NCBI GenBank assembly: GCA_014382285.1
Contig: JACNKA010000102.1
Location: 1-33,783, forward strand
Origin: Nitrospinota bacterium
GTDB taxonomy: Bacteria; Nitrospinota; Nitrospinia; Nitrospinales; VA-1
Reading direction: 5' to 3'
DNA: 33,783 nucleotides
Positions 7,452-14,171 of this stretch are shown one piece after another. The translations under genes were made by a program, and so were the position numbers. Within the stretch, counting starts at the first letter, position 1, and each line of letters starts with the position of its first letter. The notes beneath the pieces were generated by a model that worked only from the letters and a program-made list of their open reading frames with translations, had not been told where the DNA came from and did not search any database.

Positions 7452-8168
7452 ATGAAATGCTTGATCATCATCGCTGGAAAAGGCAGCCGCTTAAAATCTC
7501 TGTCTGACAGCAAGCCGCTGGCTTCTCTTTTGGATGTTCCTCTTGTTGAACGGGTCATTCGCTCTGCTTTAGAGGTGGGGGTGGATGGATTTTATGCGGT
7601 GGTTGGGTATCGAGGAGATCAGGTTCGCGCTTTTCTTGAAGAGTTGGCTGGCAAAATTTCTGCTCCTATCACGGTGATTGAAAATGATGAGTGGGAAAAG
7701 GCTAATGGATTGTCTGTACTTAAGGCCAAGGAATTTTTAACGGAACCTTTTTTTCTGTTAATGGGAGATCATATGTTTGATCCGGCTATTGCCCGGAAAA
7801 TGATTGACTACCCTCTGGCTGAGGATGAAATCGTTTTAGCGGTGGATGAAGATCTGAAAAATCCCATGGTTGATATGGACGATGTGACTCGGGTGATGGC
7901 AGAGAAGGGGCTGATTCAAGATATAGGTAAGGGCATTGAGAAGTATAACTGTTTTGATACGGGAATTTTTCTTTGCAACCCGGTTTTGTTTTCAGCTCTG
8001 GAGCAATCTGTGCGGGAGACCGGCAACGACTCTCTTTCTGGCGGTGTTCACGTTATGGCGAAGAAAGACAAGGTGCGGGCAATGCCGATTGATGGGAGGT
8101 TTTGGATCGATATTGATGACCCTGAAAGGTACAAGCAAGCTGAAAATTATTTGCTCGATAATTCCTGA
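7452..8168 (+). CDS. Nucleotidyltransferase, probable inositol-1-phosphate cytidylyltransferase (IPCT)
   Basis: The 238-aa protein is a compact GT-A-like nucleotidyltransferase. It has IIAGKGSRLKSL at residues 6-17, a KP at 21-22, NGLSVLKA at 85-92, the metal-binding GDHMFDP at 105-111, FDTGIF near 168-173 and a C-terminal WIDIDDPERY. The NG-S-x-LKA plus MGDHMFDP combination resembles the IPCT domain of archaeal and thermophile IPCT/DIPPS enzymes, which make CDP-inositol from CTP and L-myo-inositol-1-phosphate. The genes for inositol-1-phosphate synthesis and two CDP-alcohol phosphotransferases lie within 4 kb. Alternatives are a choline- or sugar-phosphate nucleotidyltransferase. No left-handed beta-helix or acyltransferase domain is attached. 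Start ATG 7452 has no clear ribosome binding site. Confidence 0.7.
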   Translation: MKCLIIIAGKGSRLKSLSDSKPLASLLDVPLVERVIRSALEVGVDGFYAVVGYRGDQVRAFLEELAGKISAPITVIENDEWEKANGLSVLKAKEFLTEPFFLLMGDHMFDPAIARKMIDYPLAEDEIVLAVDEDLKNPMVDMDDVTRVMAEKGLIQDIGKGIEKYNCFDTGIFLCNPVLFSALEQSVRETGNDSLSGGVHVMAKKDKVRAMPIDGRFWIDIDDPERYKQAENYLLDNS

Positions 8169-8179
8169 ATATTCGGGGG

Positions 8180-9445
8180 TCAGGGGTTTTTAAGCGAGCG
8201 AAGTTCCATGACACGTAGATAAGTCAGGTAGACCGCGAAGAAGGTGGAACCGATAGCGGCGATGAAGATAAATACATGCATCAAATCAATCAGCGTCATC
8301 AACATAAGGAAGTTGACGAAATCCCGGTTGGCGAGTTTATCGGCTAGAGAGGGCTGTGCTTCGGTTGGCGGAGTACTTGTCTGGCTGCTTTTCTTGACAA
8401 TGGATGCTCCTAGAAGAATAAAGGCGGTCAGGCTTGCAATTGCGGCCAATCCTCCAAGATACATATAGGTTTTATCACCTGTTGCTTCGCTCACCCCCCA
8501 GCCAATAGCGCCGAATACAAAGAAGTGGACAATGTTGTCACAAAGAATATCGAGCTTTCCGCCTAATTCCGATTCCATAAATTTCAGCCGGGCGATCTCT
8601 CCATCGGTGCCATCCACCCAGGTTGAAAATAATAACAAGAGGCCGCCAAACACGTTCATCTGATAAGTTCCCTGCGCAAAGCACAGCGCCGATGCTAAGC
8701 CCATCGCAAAACTTAGTAGCGTAATTTGATTCGGGCTGATCGGCGTATCCAAAAAAAAGCGAGTCAGTTTTCGGGAAACCGGGCGGGATAGAAGTCGGGT
8801 TATGGTGCTGTCATGGTTTTGGCCAGAGCCTTTAAGCAGTTGTTCATGCAGAGCACTGAAATCCTTTTGTCCTTGTATGCGGTTTTTTGCCGATCCGGGT
8901 ATGTAGGTGAAGGAGTGTGCGTTTTCAAAAGATTCCTCCAGTTTTTTTTCGTCATTCAGTTGAATTTTTTCTATCAATGAGTCCAACTGTTCATTGCTGA
9001 GGGGTGACACTTCAGGAGTTTTTGTTTCCTCCTGAACGAAAGTCTGCAAGAGAGAACGAACCTCTTTTTTGTCATGAAGTGTTGACCCGTTGAAAAGCAG
9101 AACCCGACTTCTCTGATTTTTTAGTGTTTCTTTTAATTGATCAGGTCTTGAAACCCAATGAATTTTTGCAAGGATGCGAGAATCTTCCCCGATAGAGTGG
9201 GCTAAGGTTTTTATGTCCGGGGCATCCAGATAGATAATTATGTCATGGAGTCCTGAGCGTTGCAGTGTCAGAATATTTCTTAATAGAAAGGGCACACCCG
9301 CAATGGTTGATCCGTACCACTCTGTAATTTTCCAGGGTTCAGGAGGGGGCGGTAAGTGGAGGATGCCATGAGGGTTTTGAGAGAAGTCTTTGGAATGTAA
9401 CGGGTTGGTGTTTTGGTTCATGGGGCTGCTGGCAGGTGCGTTCAT
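8180..9445 (-). CDS. Degenerate nucleotidyltransferase domain fused to a CDP-alcohol phosphotransferase (DIPPS-like)
   Basis: The 421-aa protein has two parts. Residues about 37-125 look like a nucleotidyltransferase fold (GVPFLLRNILTLQRSGLHDI, then a Rossmann-like alternation) but lack the glycine-rich nucleotide loop and the metal-binding Asp motif, so this part is probably inactive. After a charged linker, residues about 215-420 form a CDP-alcohol phosphotransferase with the whole signature: D278, D281-G282, A285-R286, G295, D299 and D303, and several membrane helices. The architecture mirrors bifunctional IPCT/DIPPS enzymes, with the cytidylyltransferase job possibly taken over by the standalone gene at 7452-8168. 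It is convergent to that gene (11 bases apart) and divergent from inositol-phosphate synthase. A likely product is an inositol phosphodiester or lipid. Confidence 0.75.
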   Translation of the reverse strand: MNAPASSPMNQNTNPLHSKDFSQNPHGILHLPPPPEPWKITEWYGSTIAGVPFLLRNILTLQRSGLHDIIIYLDAPDIKTLAHSIGEDSRILAKIHWVSRPDQLKETLKNQRSRVLLFNGSTLHDKKEVRSLLQTFVQEETKTPEVSPLSNEQLDSLIEKIQLNDEKKLEESFENAHSFTYIPGSAKNRIQGQKDFSALHEQLLKGSGQNHDSTITRLLSRPVSRKLTRFFLDTPISPNQITLLSFAMGLASALCFAQGTYQMNVFGGLLLLFSTWVDGTDGEIARLKFMESELGGKLDILCDNIVHFFVFGAIGWGVSEATGDKTYMYLGGLAAIASLTAFILLGASIVKKSSQTSTPPTEAQPSLADKLANRDFVNFLMLMTLIDLMHVFIFIAAIGSTFFAVYLTYLRVMELRSLKNP

Positions 9446-9701
9446 TATAATGTTGCTGGCAAAATTGCGACTAAAGTGATGTGGGTTATCTGTTTATAAG
9501 AGCAGGTTTTTAAATTAGATCATCATATTGTTGCCTTGATATTGGAAAATAAAACTATCCAATATAGGTCACAGGGTGCTATTCTCGCACAGAATTAATG
9601 AGTTTACCACGGTTGTACCTTCTTCTTGAGCTAACGGCCTTCCCGTTGAACCTGTTTACAACCACCAGAATATGATCCAATTTCAGAGGAGTTAGGGATT
9701 A
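9446..9701. other. Divergent promoter region between the DIPPS-like gene and inositol-phosphate synthase
   Basis: These 256 bases separate two oppositely transcribed genes of the proposed pathway and should contain both promoters. I do not see a convincing matched -35/-10 pair on either strand. GAGGAG at about 9687 serves as ribosome binding site for the plus-strand gene. Confidence 0.5.
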
Positions 9702-11048
9702 ATGAGTGAGACCAAATATAGCGGCTTGGCGAAAAAGATTGCGCCGGCAAAAGGAAAGCTAGGTGTTTTATTGCCAGGAATGGGAGCGGTGAGTTCAACA
9801 CTTATCGCGGGAGTCTTTCTGGTGAATGCGGGGCATGCCAAGCCTATCGGGTCGGTGACGCAAATGTCACGAATCCGTCTGGGTAAAAGAGATAACCCAC
9901 AATATCCCTTCATTAAAGATTTCGTTCCTCTTGCAGGTTTGACCGATATCGAATTTGGTGGATGGGATATTTATGAGGAGGACTGCTATCAGGCCGCTCT
10001 GACTTGCGGTGTGATCGATAAGCAGGAGCTTGATCTGGTCAAAGACCAGCTTGAAAAGATAAAACCCTGGTCGGCTGTGTTCGACCCGTCTTTTGTGAAA
10101 AACCTGACCGGAACAAATATAAAAAGCGCTCCCAATAAAATGGAGTTGGCTAAACTTTTGATGAAGGATATGGAGAACTTCAAAAAAGAAAAAGGCCTGG
10201 ACCGACTGGTGATGTGCTGGTGTGGATCGACGGAAGCTTATCAGGACTGTATGGACGATGAAGCTTTTCAAACTCTGGATGCGTTTGAGGCGGCCCTGGA
10301 AAACAACCTTGCTAGCATTCCTCCTTCAATGATCTATGCCTATGCGGCACTGAAAATGGGGGTTCCCTTTGCCAACGGTTCTCCAAACCAGACCGTGGAT
10401 TTCCCGGCTCTGGTTGAACTATCTATAAAAAACAACACTCCTATCGGAGGCAAAGACTTTAAAACCGGACAAACCCTGATGAAGACCATTGTGGCTCCAG
10501 GGCTTAAGGCCAGGATGCTGGGGCTTGATGGCTGGTTCTCCAGCAACATTCTGGGTAACCGTGACGGGGAAGTGCTGGATGACCCGGACTCGTTTCGATC
10601 CAAAGAGGTCAGCAAAGGGTCGGTTTTAGAAAGTATCTTGCAGGACGATCTTTACCCAGATCTTTATGGTGACTACTATCATAAAATCCGCATCGAATAT
10701 TATCCGCCAAGAGGGGATGCCAAAGAAGGCTGGGATAATATCGATATCAAAGGTTGGTTGGGTCAGAAAATGCAATTGAAAATCAATTTTCTTTGCCGCG
10801 ATTCTATTCTTGCCGCACCCGTAGTTCTCGATCTGGTCTTGTTCCTCGACTTGGCGCAACGAGCAGGCATGAGAGGCGTGCAGGAATGGCTGTCATTTTA
10901 TTTTAAATCTCCCCAATGCAGACCAGACCTTAAACCGGTGAACTCTCTCTTTGACCAAGACGAGAAACTCAGAAACACCTTGAGAATTATTATGGGCGAA
11001 AAAGTCATAGACCACTCCGGCCTGGATTATTACGAAAACAAAGGCTAA
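9702..11048 (+). CDS. ino1: Inositol-3-phosphate synthase
   Basis: The 448-aa protein is an NAD-dependent myo-inositol-phosphate synthase, which isomerises and cyclises glucose-6-phosphate to inositol-phosphate. Family motifs appear in order: LLPGMGAVSSTLIAG (residues about 24-38, NAD site), NGSPNQTVDFPAL (about 227-239), IGGKDFKTGQT (about 249-259), DGWFSSNILGNRDG (about 277-290), and FLCRDSILAAPVVLDLVLF (about 362-380). Its length fits the bacterial/eukaryote-like class. GAGGAG precedes ATG 9702 at a normal distance. In this neighbourhood it supplies inositol-1-phosphate for the putative cytidylyltransferase and phosphotransferases. A GC hairpin follows the stop. Confidence 0.93.
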   Translation: MSETKYSGLAKKIAPAKGKLGVLLPGMGAVSSTLIAGVFLVNAGHAKPIGSVTQMSRIRLGKRDNPQYPFIKDFVPLAGLTDIEFGGWDIYEEDCYQAALTCGVIDKQELDLVKDQLEKIKPWSAVFDPSFVKNLTGTNIKSAPNKMELAKLLMKDMENFKKEKGLDRLVMCWCGSTEAYQDCMDDEAFQTLDAFEAALENNLASIPPSMIYAYAALKMGVPFANGSPNQTVDFPALVELSIKNNTPIGGKDFKTGQTLMKTIVAPGLKARMLGLDGWFSSNILGNRDGEVLDDPDSFRSKEVSKGSVLESILQDDLYPDLYGDYYHKIRIEYYPPRGDAKEGWDNIDIKGWLGQKMQLKINFLCRDSILAAPVVLDLVLFLDLAQRAGMRGVQEWLSFYFKSPQCRPDLKPVNSLFDQDEKLRNTLRIIMGEKVIDHSGLDYYENKG

Positions 11049-11412
11049 CCGCCACTTGGCGTGGGGCCAGCTTACGGCAAACGCTCGGTTCCCTCACGAG
11101 CCGCTAAAACTAATAACTTCCCCTGCGTAAGTCGCAAAAGACTAAACATAAATTCCCCTCCCTTCATAGGGAGGGGTAAGGGGAGGGTTGGATGATGAAT
11201 TTCAGCAAAAAAATCCACACTCCTCCAGCCATCAAGCCCTCAGACTATCGTGCTTGAGCCCTCATGAGAGGGGAGGGTCAATGAAAAATCTCGGTGTTAT
11301 ACAAAGCTCCCCTTGATAGGCGGATTGAGGGCTTGCCTTGCGCTCTCCGATTATTGCCAAATTTGAATTTAGCATCTAGGGCTAACTCATTCTTAGTCTT
11401 CGTGTCCCTCAT
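11049..11412. other. Non-coding stretch with REP-like palindromes after ino1
   Basis: About 365 bases hold no convincing gene. Directly after the ino1 stop is a CGCCA-CT-TGGCG stem (11050-11061). At 11155-11176 there is a perfect CCCCTCCCT / AGGGAGGGG hairpin with loop TCAT. The same GAGGGGAGGG-type wording recurs at 11183-11189 and 11266-11277. These look like dispersed intergenic repeats. Confidence 0.5.
11155..11176. repeat. Perfect 9-bp palindromic hairpin, CCCCTCCCT-TCAT-AGGGAGGGG
   Basis: The stem is perfect and the loop has four bases. TAAGGGGAGGG follows rather than a T-tract, so a REP/MITE-like intergenic repeat is more likely than an intrinsic terminator. Confidence 0.6.
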
Positions 11413-11454
11413 GAGTTATGCTCATTCCTCATACACCAGAAATGAGCATAACTC
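11413..11454. repeat. Copy 2 of the repeated hairpin element (complete 14-bp stem)
   Basis: GAGTTATGCTCATT (11413-11426) pairs perfectly with AATGAGCATAACTC (11441-11454) around a 14-base loop. Bases 11421-11454 are identical to 21-54. Read on the minus strand, the element with its next few bases has stop codons in all three frames, and one of them ends the 259-aa gene at 11422. Confidence 0.85.
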
Positions 11455-12201
11455 TCCTTTATATTTACCAACCCGAAACACGCACATACTGGTGAATTCA
11501 AACTTCGCATTGCCTTTATCAATATGAAACGACATTTGCTCAGTTTCTTCTTCTTTAAATTGGTTGGCTGATAGTGCTGTGTAAATCCCAATTCTATGGG
11601 ATTCCTTTATATGCTTTTCGCAGAATAACTTTTGCGCTTTATGTTTTTCGGGGAAAGCTTTTTGGAAAGCAGTTTCATTTATAGTAGAAATCTTTTGCAG
11701 GGTTTCCCATCTATCGTGGTTCTCCTTTGCCCAACCTGATAAGCCTATCTCACCAGTAAAACTATCCCTCTTGTATCCTAATGATAGTGAGTTTAGTTCC
11801 TGCCCCTGCGCTAACTCGTTCCATTCACCCGTTTTTTCATTTTTGGTATAAAAAGAATTGGCAGTGCGGAGTTTATAATCTCTCCCTTCTTTCCATCCAT
11901 ATTCCTTTTCCAACTTCTTCTTATCAACTGGGCCAGAACAATCCGCTCTCATAGTGGTTGTATCGTCTATGGATAAGAGAGTTTTTTTGATTTCTTTAAA
12001 GTCATTATCCTTGTAGCCATTCTTTATACATATAAGGAAGGGTTCATTCTCATCAGATTTAGTTTTAGTCGGTCTAACAATTTGGAAATCTTTTGAGTAG
12101 GAAATAACCTTACGATATGTTTTGGAGGTAGGAAACAATCCATTCCACTTATCAAATATTTTCTTTTCGCTATGTTCTTTATCTGCAATAAAAGTTTTCA
12201 T
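11422..12201 (-). CDS. Hypothetical protein of the accessory islet, C-terminus encoded by the hairpin element
   Basis: I do not recognise this 259-aa protein. It is soluble and charged, with no signal peptide or membrane segment. Its middle (EYGWKEGRDYKLRTANSFYTKNEKTGEW) and C-terminal half (helix around 165-200, then beta-like MSFHIDKGNAKFEFTSMCVFRVG) look like genuine folded protein. Codon use is AT-rich compared with ino1 and rnd on either side, consistent with acquired DNA. The last ten codons fall inside a repeat shared with 21-54, so the original ending has probably been altered. A 26-aa membrane peptide gene lies 33 bases upstream on the same strand and may be cotranscribed. Confidence 0.6.
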   Translation of the reverse strand: MKTFIADKEHSEKKIFDKWNGLFPTSKTYRKVISYSKDFQIVRPTKTKSDENEPFLICIKNGYKDNDFKEIKKTLLSIDDTTTMRADCSGPVDKKKLEKEYGWKEGRDYKLRTANSFYTKNEKTGEWNELAQGQELNSLSLGYKRDSFTGEIGLSGWAKENHDRWETLQKISTINETAFQKAFPEKHKAQKLFCEKHIKESHRIGIYTALSANQFKEEETEQMSFHIDKGNAKFEFTSMCVFRVGKYKGELCSFLVYEE

Positions 12202-12234
12202 CTTAAAGGCCTTATAACATTTCCATAAATAGTT

Positions 12235-12315
12235 TCATCCACCCATCATTTTGTAGAGAACATAAAGAACAAGTACTACTACCATAAGAATTTTTTTATT
12301 TGCATCTAATTTCAT
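12235..12315 (-). CDS. 26-aa single-span membrane peptide (candidate small gene)
   Basis: This short frame has a lysine-rich N-terminus (MKLDANKK), a hydrophobic stretch ILMVVVLVLYVLY long enough to enter or span the membrane, and a short tail KMMGG. GGAGGT lies five bases before the ATG, a better ribosome binding site than most genes in this window have. It precedes the 259-aa orphan by 33 bases on the same strand. Small hydrophobic peptides of this form include type I toxins and membrane-protein regulators; which applies here cannot be told. Confidence 0.5.
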   Translation of the reverse strand: MKLDANKKILMVVVLVLYVLYKMMGG

Positions 12316-12499
12316 TATAAACCTCCATATACTGTGGCTTCAAAAGGGGGGCTACCTCTCCGGGGCACGAAAGTTTCGGAAGGGGACACCACGAAGTCAC
12401 CACTTGACTACAACTTGCACGAAAACACCAGTTTATACGCAAATCTAATTCTGAAGATGGAAGCATATAATAAGGGAGACTATGTGAGGATGTTGGATT

Positions 12500-12586
12500 T
12501 TACGGAATGGAAGGAAACCCTTCGACAAGCAATCGAATTGCTTCCAACTTGAATTCTTTGCTGAAACTCCTGCATTGGTTTCCCAT
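12500..12586 (-). pseudogene. Remnant of IS3-family transposase OrfA (N-terminal 28 codons)
   Basis: A minus-strand frame begins at ATG 12586 with GGAGGT six bases upstream. It reads CRSFSKEFKLEAIRLLVEG, the start of the helix-turn-helix of IS3-type OrfA (HTH_Tnp_1), then stops at 12500. The rest of the transposase is absent. Confidence 0.65.
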
Positions 12587-12651
12587 AAACACACCTCCAA
12601 ATATATATTATCCATACTTTTCAATGTGTCCACTTTATCGGGGGAAGATCA
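12500..12651 (-). mobile_element. 5'-end fragment of an IS3-family insertion sequence
   Basis: The fragment comprises the OrfA start and, beyond it, a terminal sequence that reads on the minus strand TGATCTTCCCCCGATAAAGT and then GGACAC (12651 back to 12626). The CCCCGA-AAAGTGGACAC wording is common at the ends of many IS3-family elements. The other end and the catalytic OrfB are missing, so it cannot move by itself. The inner junction is somewhere near 12500-12520. Confidence 0.55.
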
Positions 12652-12783
12652 ATGAGTCTTTGTAGGCAAAGTGTAGACAGTTTTCGCTTTAGAAATTAGA
12701 AAATCCGTCTTTCAAGCTATCCAATTTTTTGGAAGAAGGCCACCCCTACCAAAGCAGACGGCAATTTCACATCCACGCCAACC

Positions 12784-12813
12784 TTGACAAACATTGTCAA
12801 AATTTGCCATTAT
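12784..12813 (+). promoter_or_regulatory. parDE promoter with overlapping palindromic operator
   Basis: TTGACA (12784-12789) and CATTAT (12808-12813) are spaced by 18 bases. The -35 box is part of a perfect inverted repeat TTGACAA-ACA-TTGTCAA (12784-12800). A ParD dimer binding this palindrome would block RNA polymerase, which is how parDE operons are generally autoregulated. Confidence 0.6.
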
Positions 12814-12836
12814 AGGAGAAAAGGAGGTTTTTAATT

Positions 12837-13091
12837 ATGGCAACTATGAATGTTTCTTTACCTGACCCTATGAAGGCATGGGTGGAGTCCCAGGTTGATG
12901 GTGGGCAATATGGCAATACGAGTGATTATGTGCGCGATCTAATTCGTCGCGACCAAAATGACCGTGAGCAAACCAAAGCATTGCAAGAAGCAATCACCAA
13001 AGGCCTTGAAAGTGGTATCAGTGATCGAACAATGAAAGATATTTTGAAAGCAGCCCGGTCAAAGGTAAAATCGGCCAAGCATGCAGTATAA
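12837..13091 (+). CDS. parD: ParD-family antitoxin
   Basis: The 84-aa protein has a ribbon-helix-helix N-terminus (MNVSLPDPMKAWVESQV, then YGNTSDYVRDLIRRDQ, residues about 4-42) as in ParD/CC2985 antitoxins. A charged tail follows that would wrap the toxin. AAGGAGG lies about ten bases before the ATG. Its stop overlaps the start of the toxin gene by 11 bases, the standard antitoxin-first coupled arrangement. It should neutralise ParE and repress the operon through the upstream palindrome. Confidence 0.92.
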   Translation: MATMNVSLPDPMKAWVESQVDGGQYGNTSDYVRDLIRRDQNDREQTKALQEAITKGLESGISDRTMKDILKAARSKVKSAKHAV

Positions 13092-13377
13092 GACCACGCC
13101 CGAAGCTGATAATGATCTGGTCGGCATTTATGTCTACGGCTTCAAGAATTTTGGAGAGGAACAGGCCGAAAAATATTTTTCAGAATTGGAGGACTGCTTT
13201 CAACTTCTCAGCGAAACACCCTTAATCTGTCGGGAACGAACTGAATTTACTCCACCGGTTCGCATCCACCCTCATGACCGTCACCTTGTTATCTATGTGA
13301 TCCGGGGTGACCTGATTTTAATTGTTCGAATTCTCCATGACAGTATGAACCTTCCGCAGCATCTTCCAACAACTTGA
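13081..13377 (+). CDS. parE: ParE-family toxin (RelE/ParE superfamily)
   Basis: The 98-aa product fits the ParE/RelE fold: an N-terminal YKTTPEADNDLVGIYVYG helix, a FGEEQAEKYFSELEDCFQLL helix hairpin, and a C-terminal beta sheet ending in DLILIVRILHDSMN, the family's VRILH-x-x-M/R-D-like tail. ParE toxins usually poison DNA gyrase, whereas RelE relatives cleave mRNA. ParE is preferred because the partner is ParD. The reading frame looks intact, so the module may be active. Confidence 0.9.
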   Translation: MQYKTTPEADNDLVGIYVYGFKNFGEEQAEKYFSELEDCFQLLSETPLICRERTEFTPPVRIHPHDRHLVIYVIRGDLILIVRILHDSMNLPQHLPTT

Positions 13378-13789
13378 AACAGGCAAACGTCTTTTCTTAG
13401 CTACAAGCTGAATGAGCCTCACCCCTTTTCTGTACCGGTCGCACTCAAGAAAATTCGGTTATGATTGCCGTCCTCACTTGCCGACCTTTCGACAAACTCC
13501 CAAGGGGTTAAGTTGACCCGCTGTCATTAAAAACTTTGATAAAGCTACTCTCAACTAGGCTCCATTTTTTATTTATTAGCAATTATAGGGAGGGGTAAAT
13601 CTGGTTCGCATTAGGGGGAACTGTATTTGATCGTTGAAAATATTGGCTTTATTTGCTTGACAATCATTATTGATAACATTATGGTGAATGTTAGTTGCAG
13701 GGTAAATCTTATTTTTTGGTTTATTGTGTAAGCGAAGGGACACCAGAAAATAAGGCATTGAGGACTTTTTTTTGGAGGCAAGGCGCGTT
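13378..13789. other. Non-coding stretch between parE and a small orphan gene
   Basis: About 410 bases hold no frame that resembles a protein. The right half becomes AT-rich and contains a good promoter at 13657-13685. The left half may be decayed accessory DNA, but I cannot identify its source. Confidence 0.5.
13657..13685 (+). promoter_or_regulatory. Sigma-70-like promoter for the small orphan gene, with AT-rich dyad
   Basis: TTGACA (13657-13662) and TATGGT (13680-13685) have an ideal 17-base spacing. The spacer and -10 read ATCATTAT-TGATAA-CATTAT, alternating hexamers reminiscent of Fur-type operators, though the match is partial. Confidence 0.5.
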
Positions 13790-13981
13790 ATGTTCTACGA
13801 AGTCAGGATTTTCGACGCCAAAGGAGAGCTGAAAAAAGTTTTATCCCCAAAAAGGTTGAGCAACCGGTTTTGGAAGAGCGGTGAACAGAATTTGATCGAT
13901 TTTAGTGATAAGGAGAGTTCGTCCTCAGGCTGGGATCGTAAAAAACCTGTGGAAGATGAGTATCAACTGGAAGATCGTTGA
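13790..13981 (+). CDS. Small hypothetical protein
   Basis: This 63-aa protein has no family I recognise. The N-terminal half (MFYEVRIFDAKGELKKVLSP) could form a beta hairpin followed by a basic segment LSNRFWKSG; the C-terminal third is acidic and Ser-rich. ATG 13790 is chosen over TTG 13772, whose codons would include the GGAGG that can serve as ribosome binding site. It has a good promoter about 100 bases upstream and stands alone between parDE and rnd. Confidence 0.5.
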   Translation: MFYEVRIFDAKGELKKVLSPKRLSNRFWKSGEQNLIDFSDKESSSSGWDRKKPVEDEYQLEDR

Positions 13982-14093
13982 TTAAAAATGTTTTAACGAA
14001 TTATTTTCAAGTTGAAATGGTGTGGGGCGTATGCTCTATGCCATTTTTTTTGCCTGAAACGTGGGTGTTTCGCGGTATTATTTTTTTTCGCCC

Positions 14094-14122
14094 TGTTTAT
14101 CTGCTGCCGATTCCCCTATAAT
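14094..14122 (+). promoter_or_regulatory. Putative rnd promoter
   Basis: A perfect TATAAT at 14117-14122 lies 50 bases before the rnd ATG. The 17-base-spaced upstream hexamer TGTTTA is a poor -35 box. Confidence 0.45.
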
Positions 14123-14171
14123 CCCAGTTTTGGAGTTGGACAAGATTTAAACCGATTTTACGAGTTAATTT

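Larger units (their letters stand above)
12316..12836. other. Junction region: IS remnant and parDE upstream sequence
   Basis: About 520 bases lie between the small peptide gene and parD. They contain the 5' end of an IS3-type element (about 12500-12651) and the parDE control region near 12784. The remainder has no supported gene. A plus-strand frame at 12334-12552 ends in sequence antisense to the transposase remnant and is probably fortuitous. Confidence 0.5.

Noticed and set aside
11155-11277. GAGGGG-type repeats as a CRISPR array
   Set aside because: The units are short, irregular and inverted, with no equal spacers and no cas genes in the window.
21-11454. The two direct 34-bp copies as att sites bounding an 11.4-kb integrative element
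   Set aside because: The segment between them contains core genes such as tsaB, has no integrase, and the identity is explained better by a small palindromic element.
11294-11527. 77-aa plus-strand frame running through the hairpin element
   Set aside because: No ribosome binding site or family resemblance; it runs antisense through the element and the 259-aa gene.
12334-12552. Plus-strand 72-aa frame from GTG 12334
   Set aside because: It has no ribosome binding site, no recognisable family, and its last 18 codons are antisense to the IS3 OrfA remnant, so it spans a junction by chance.
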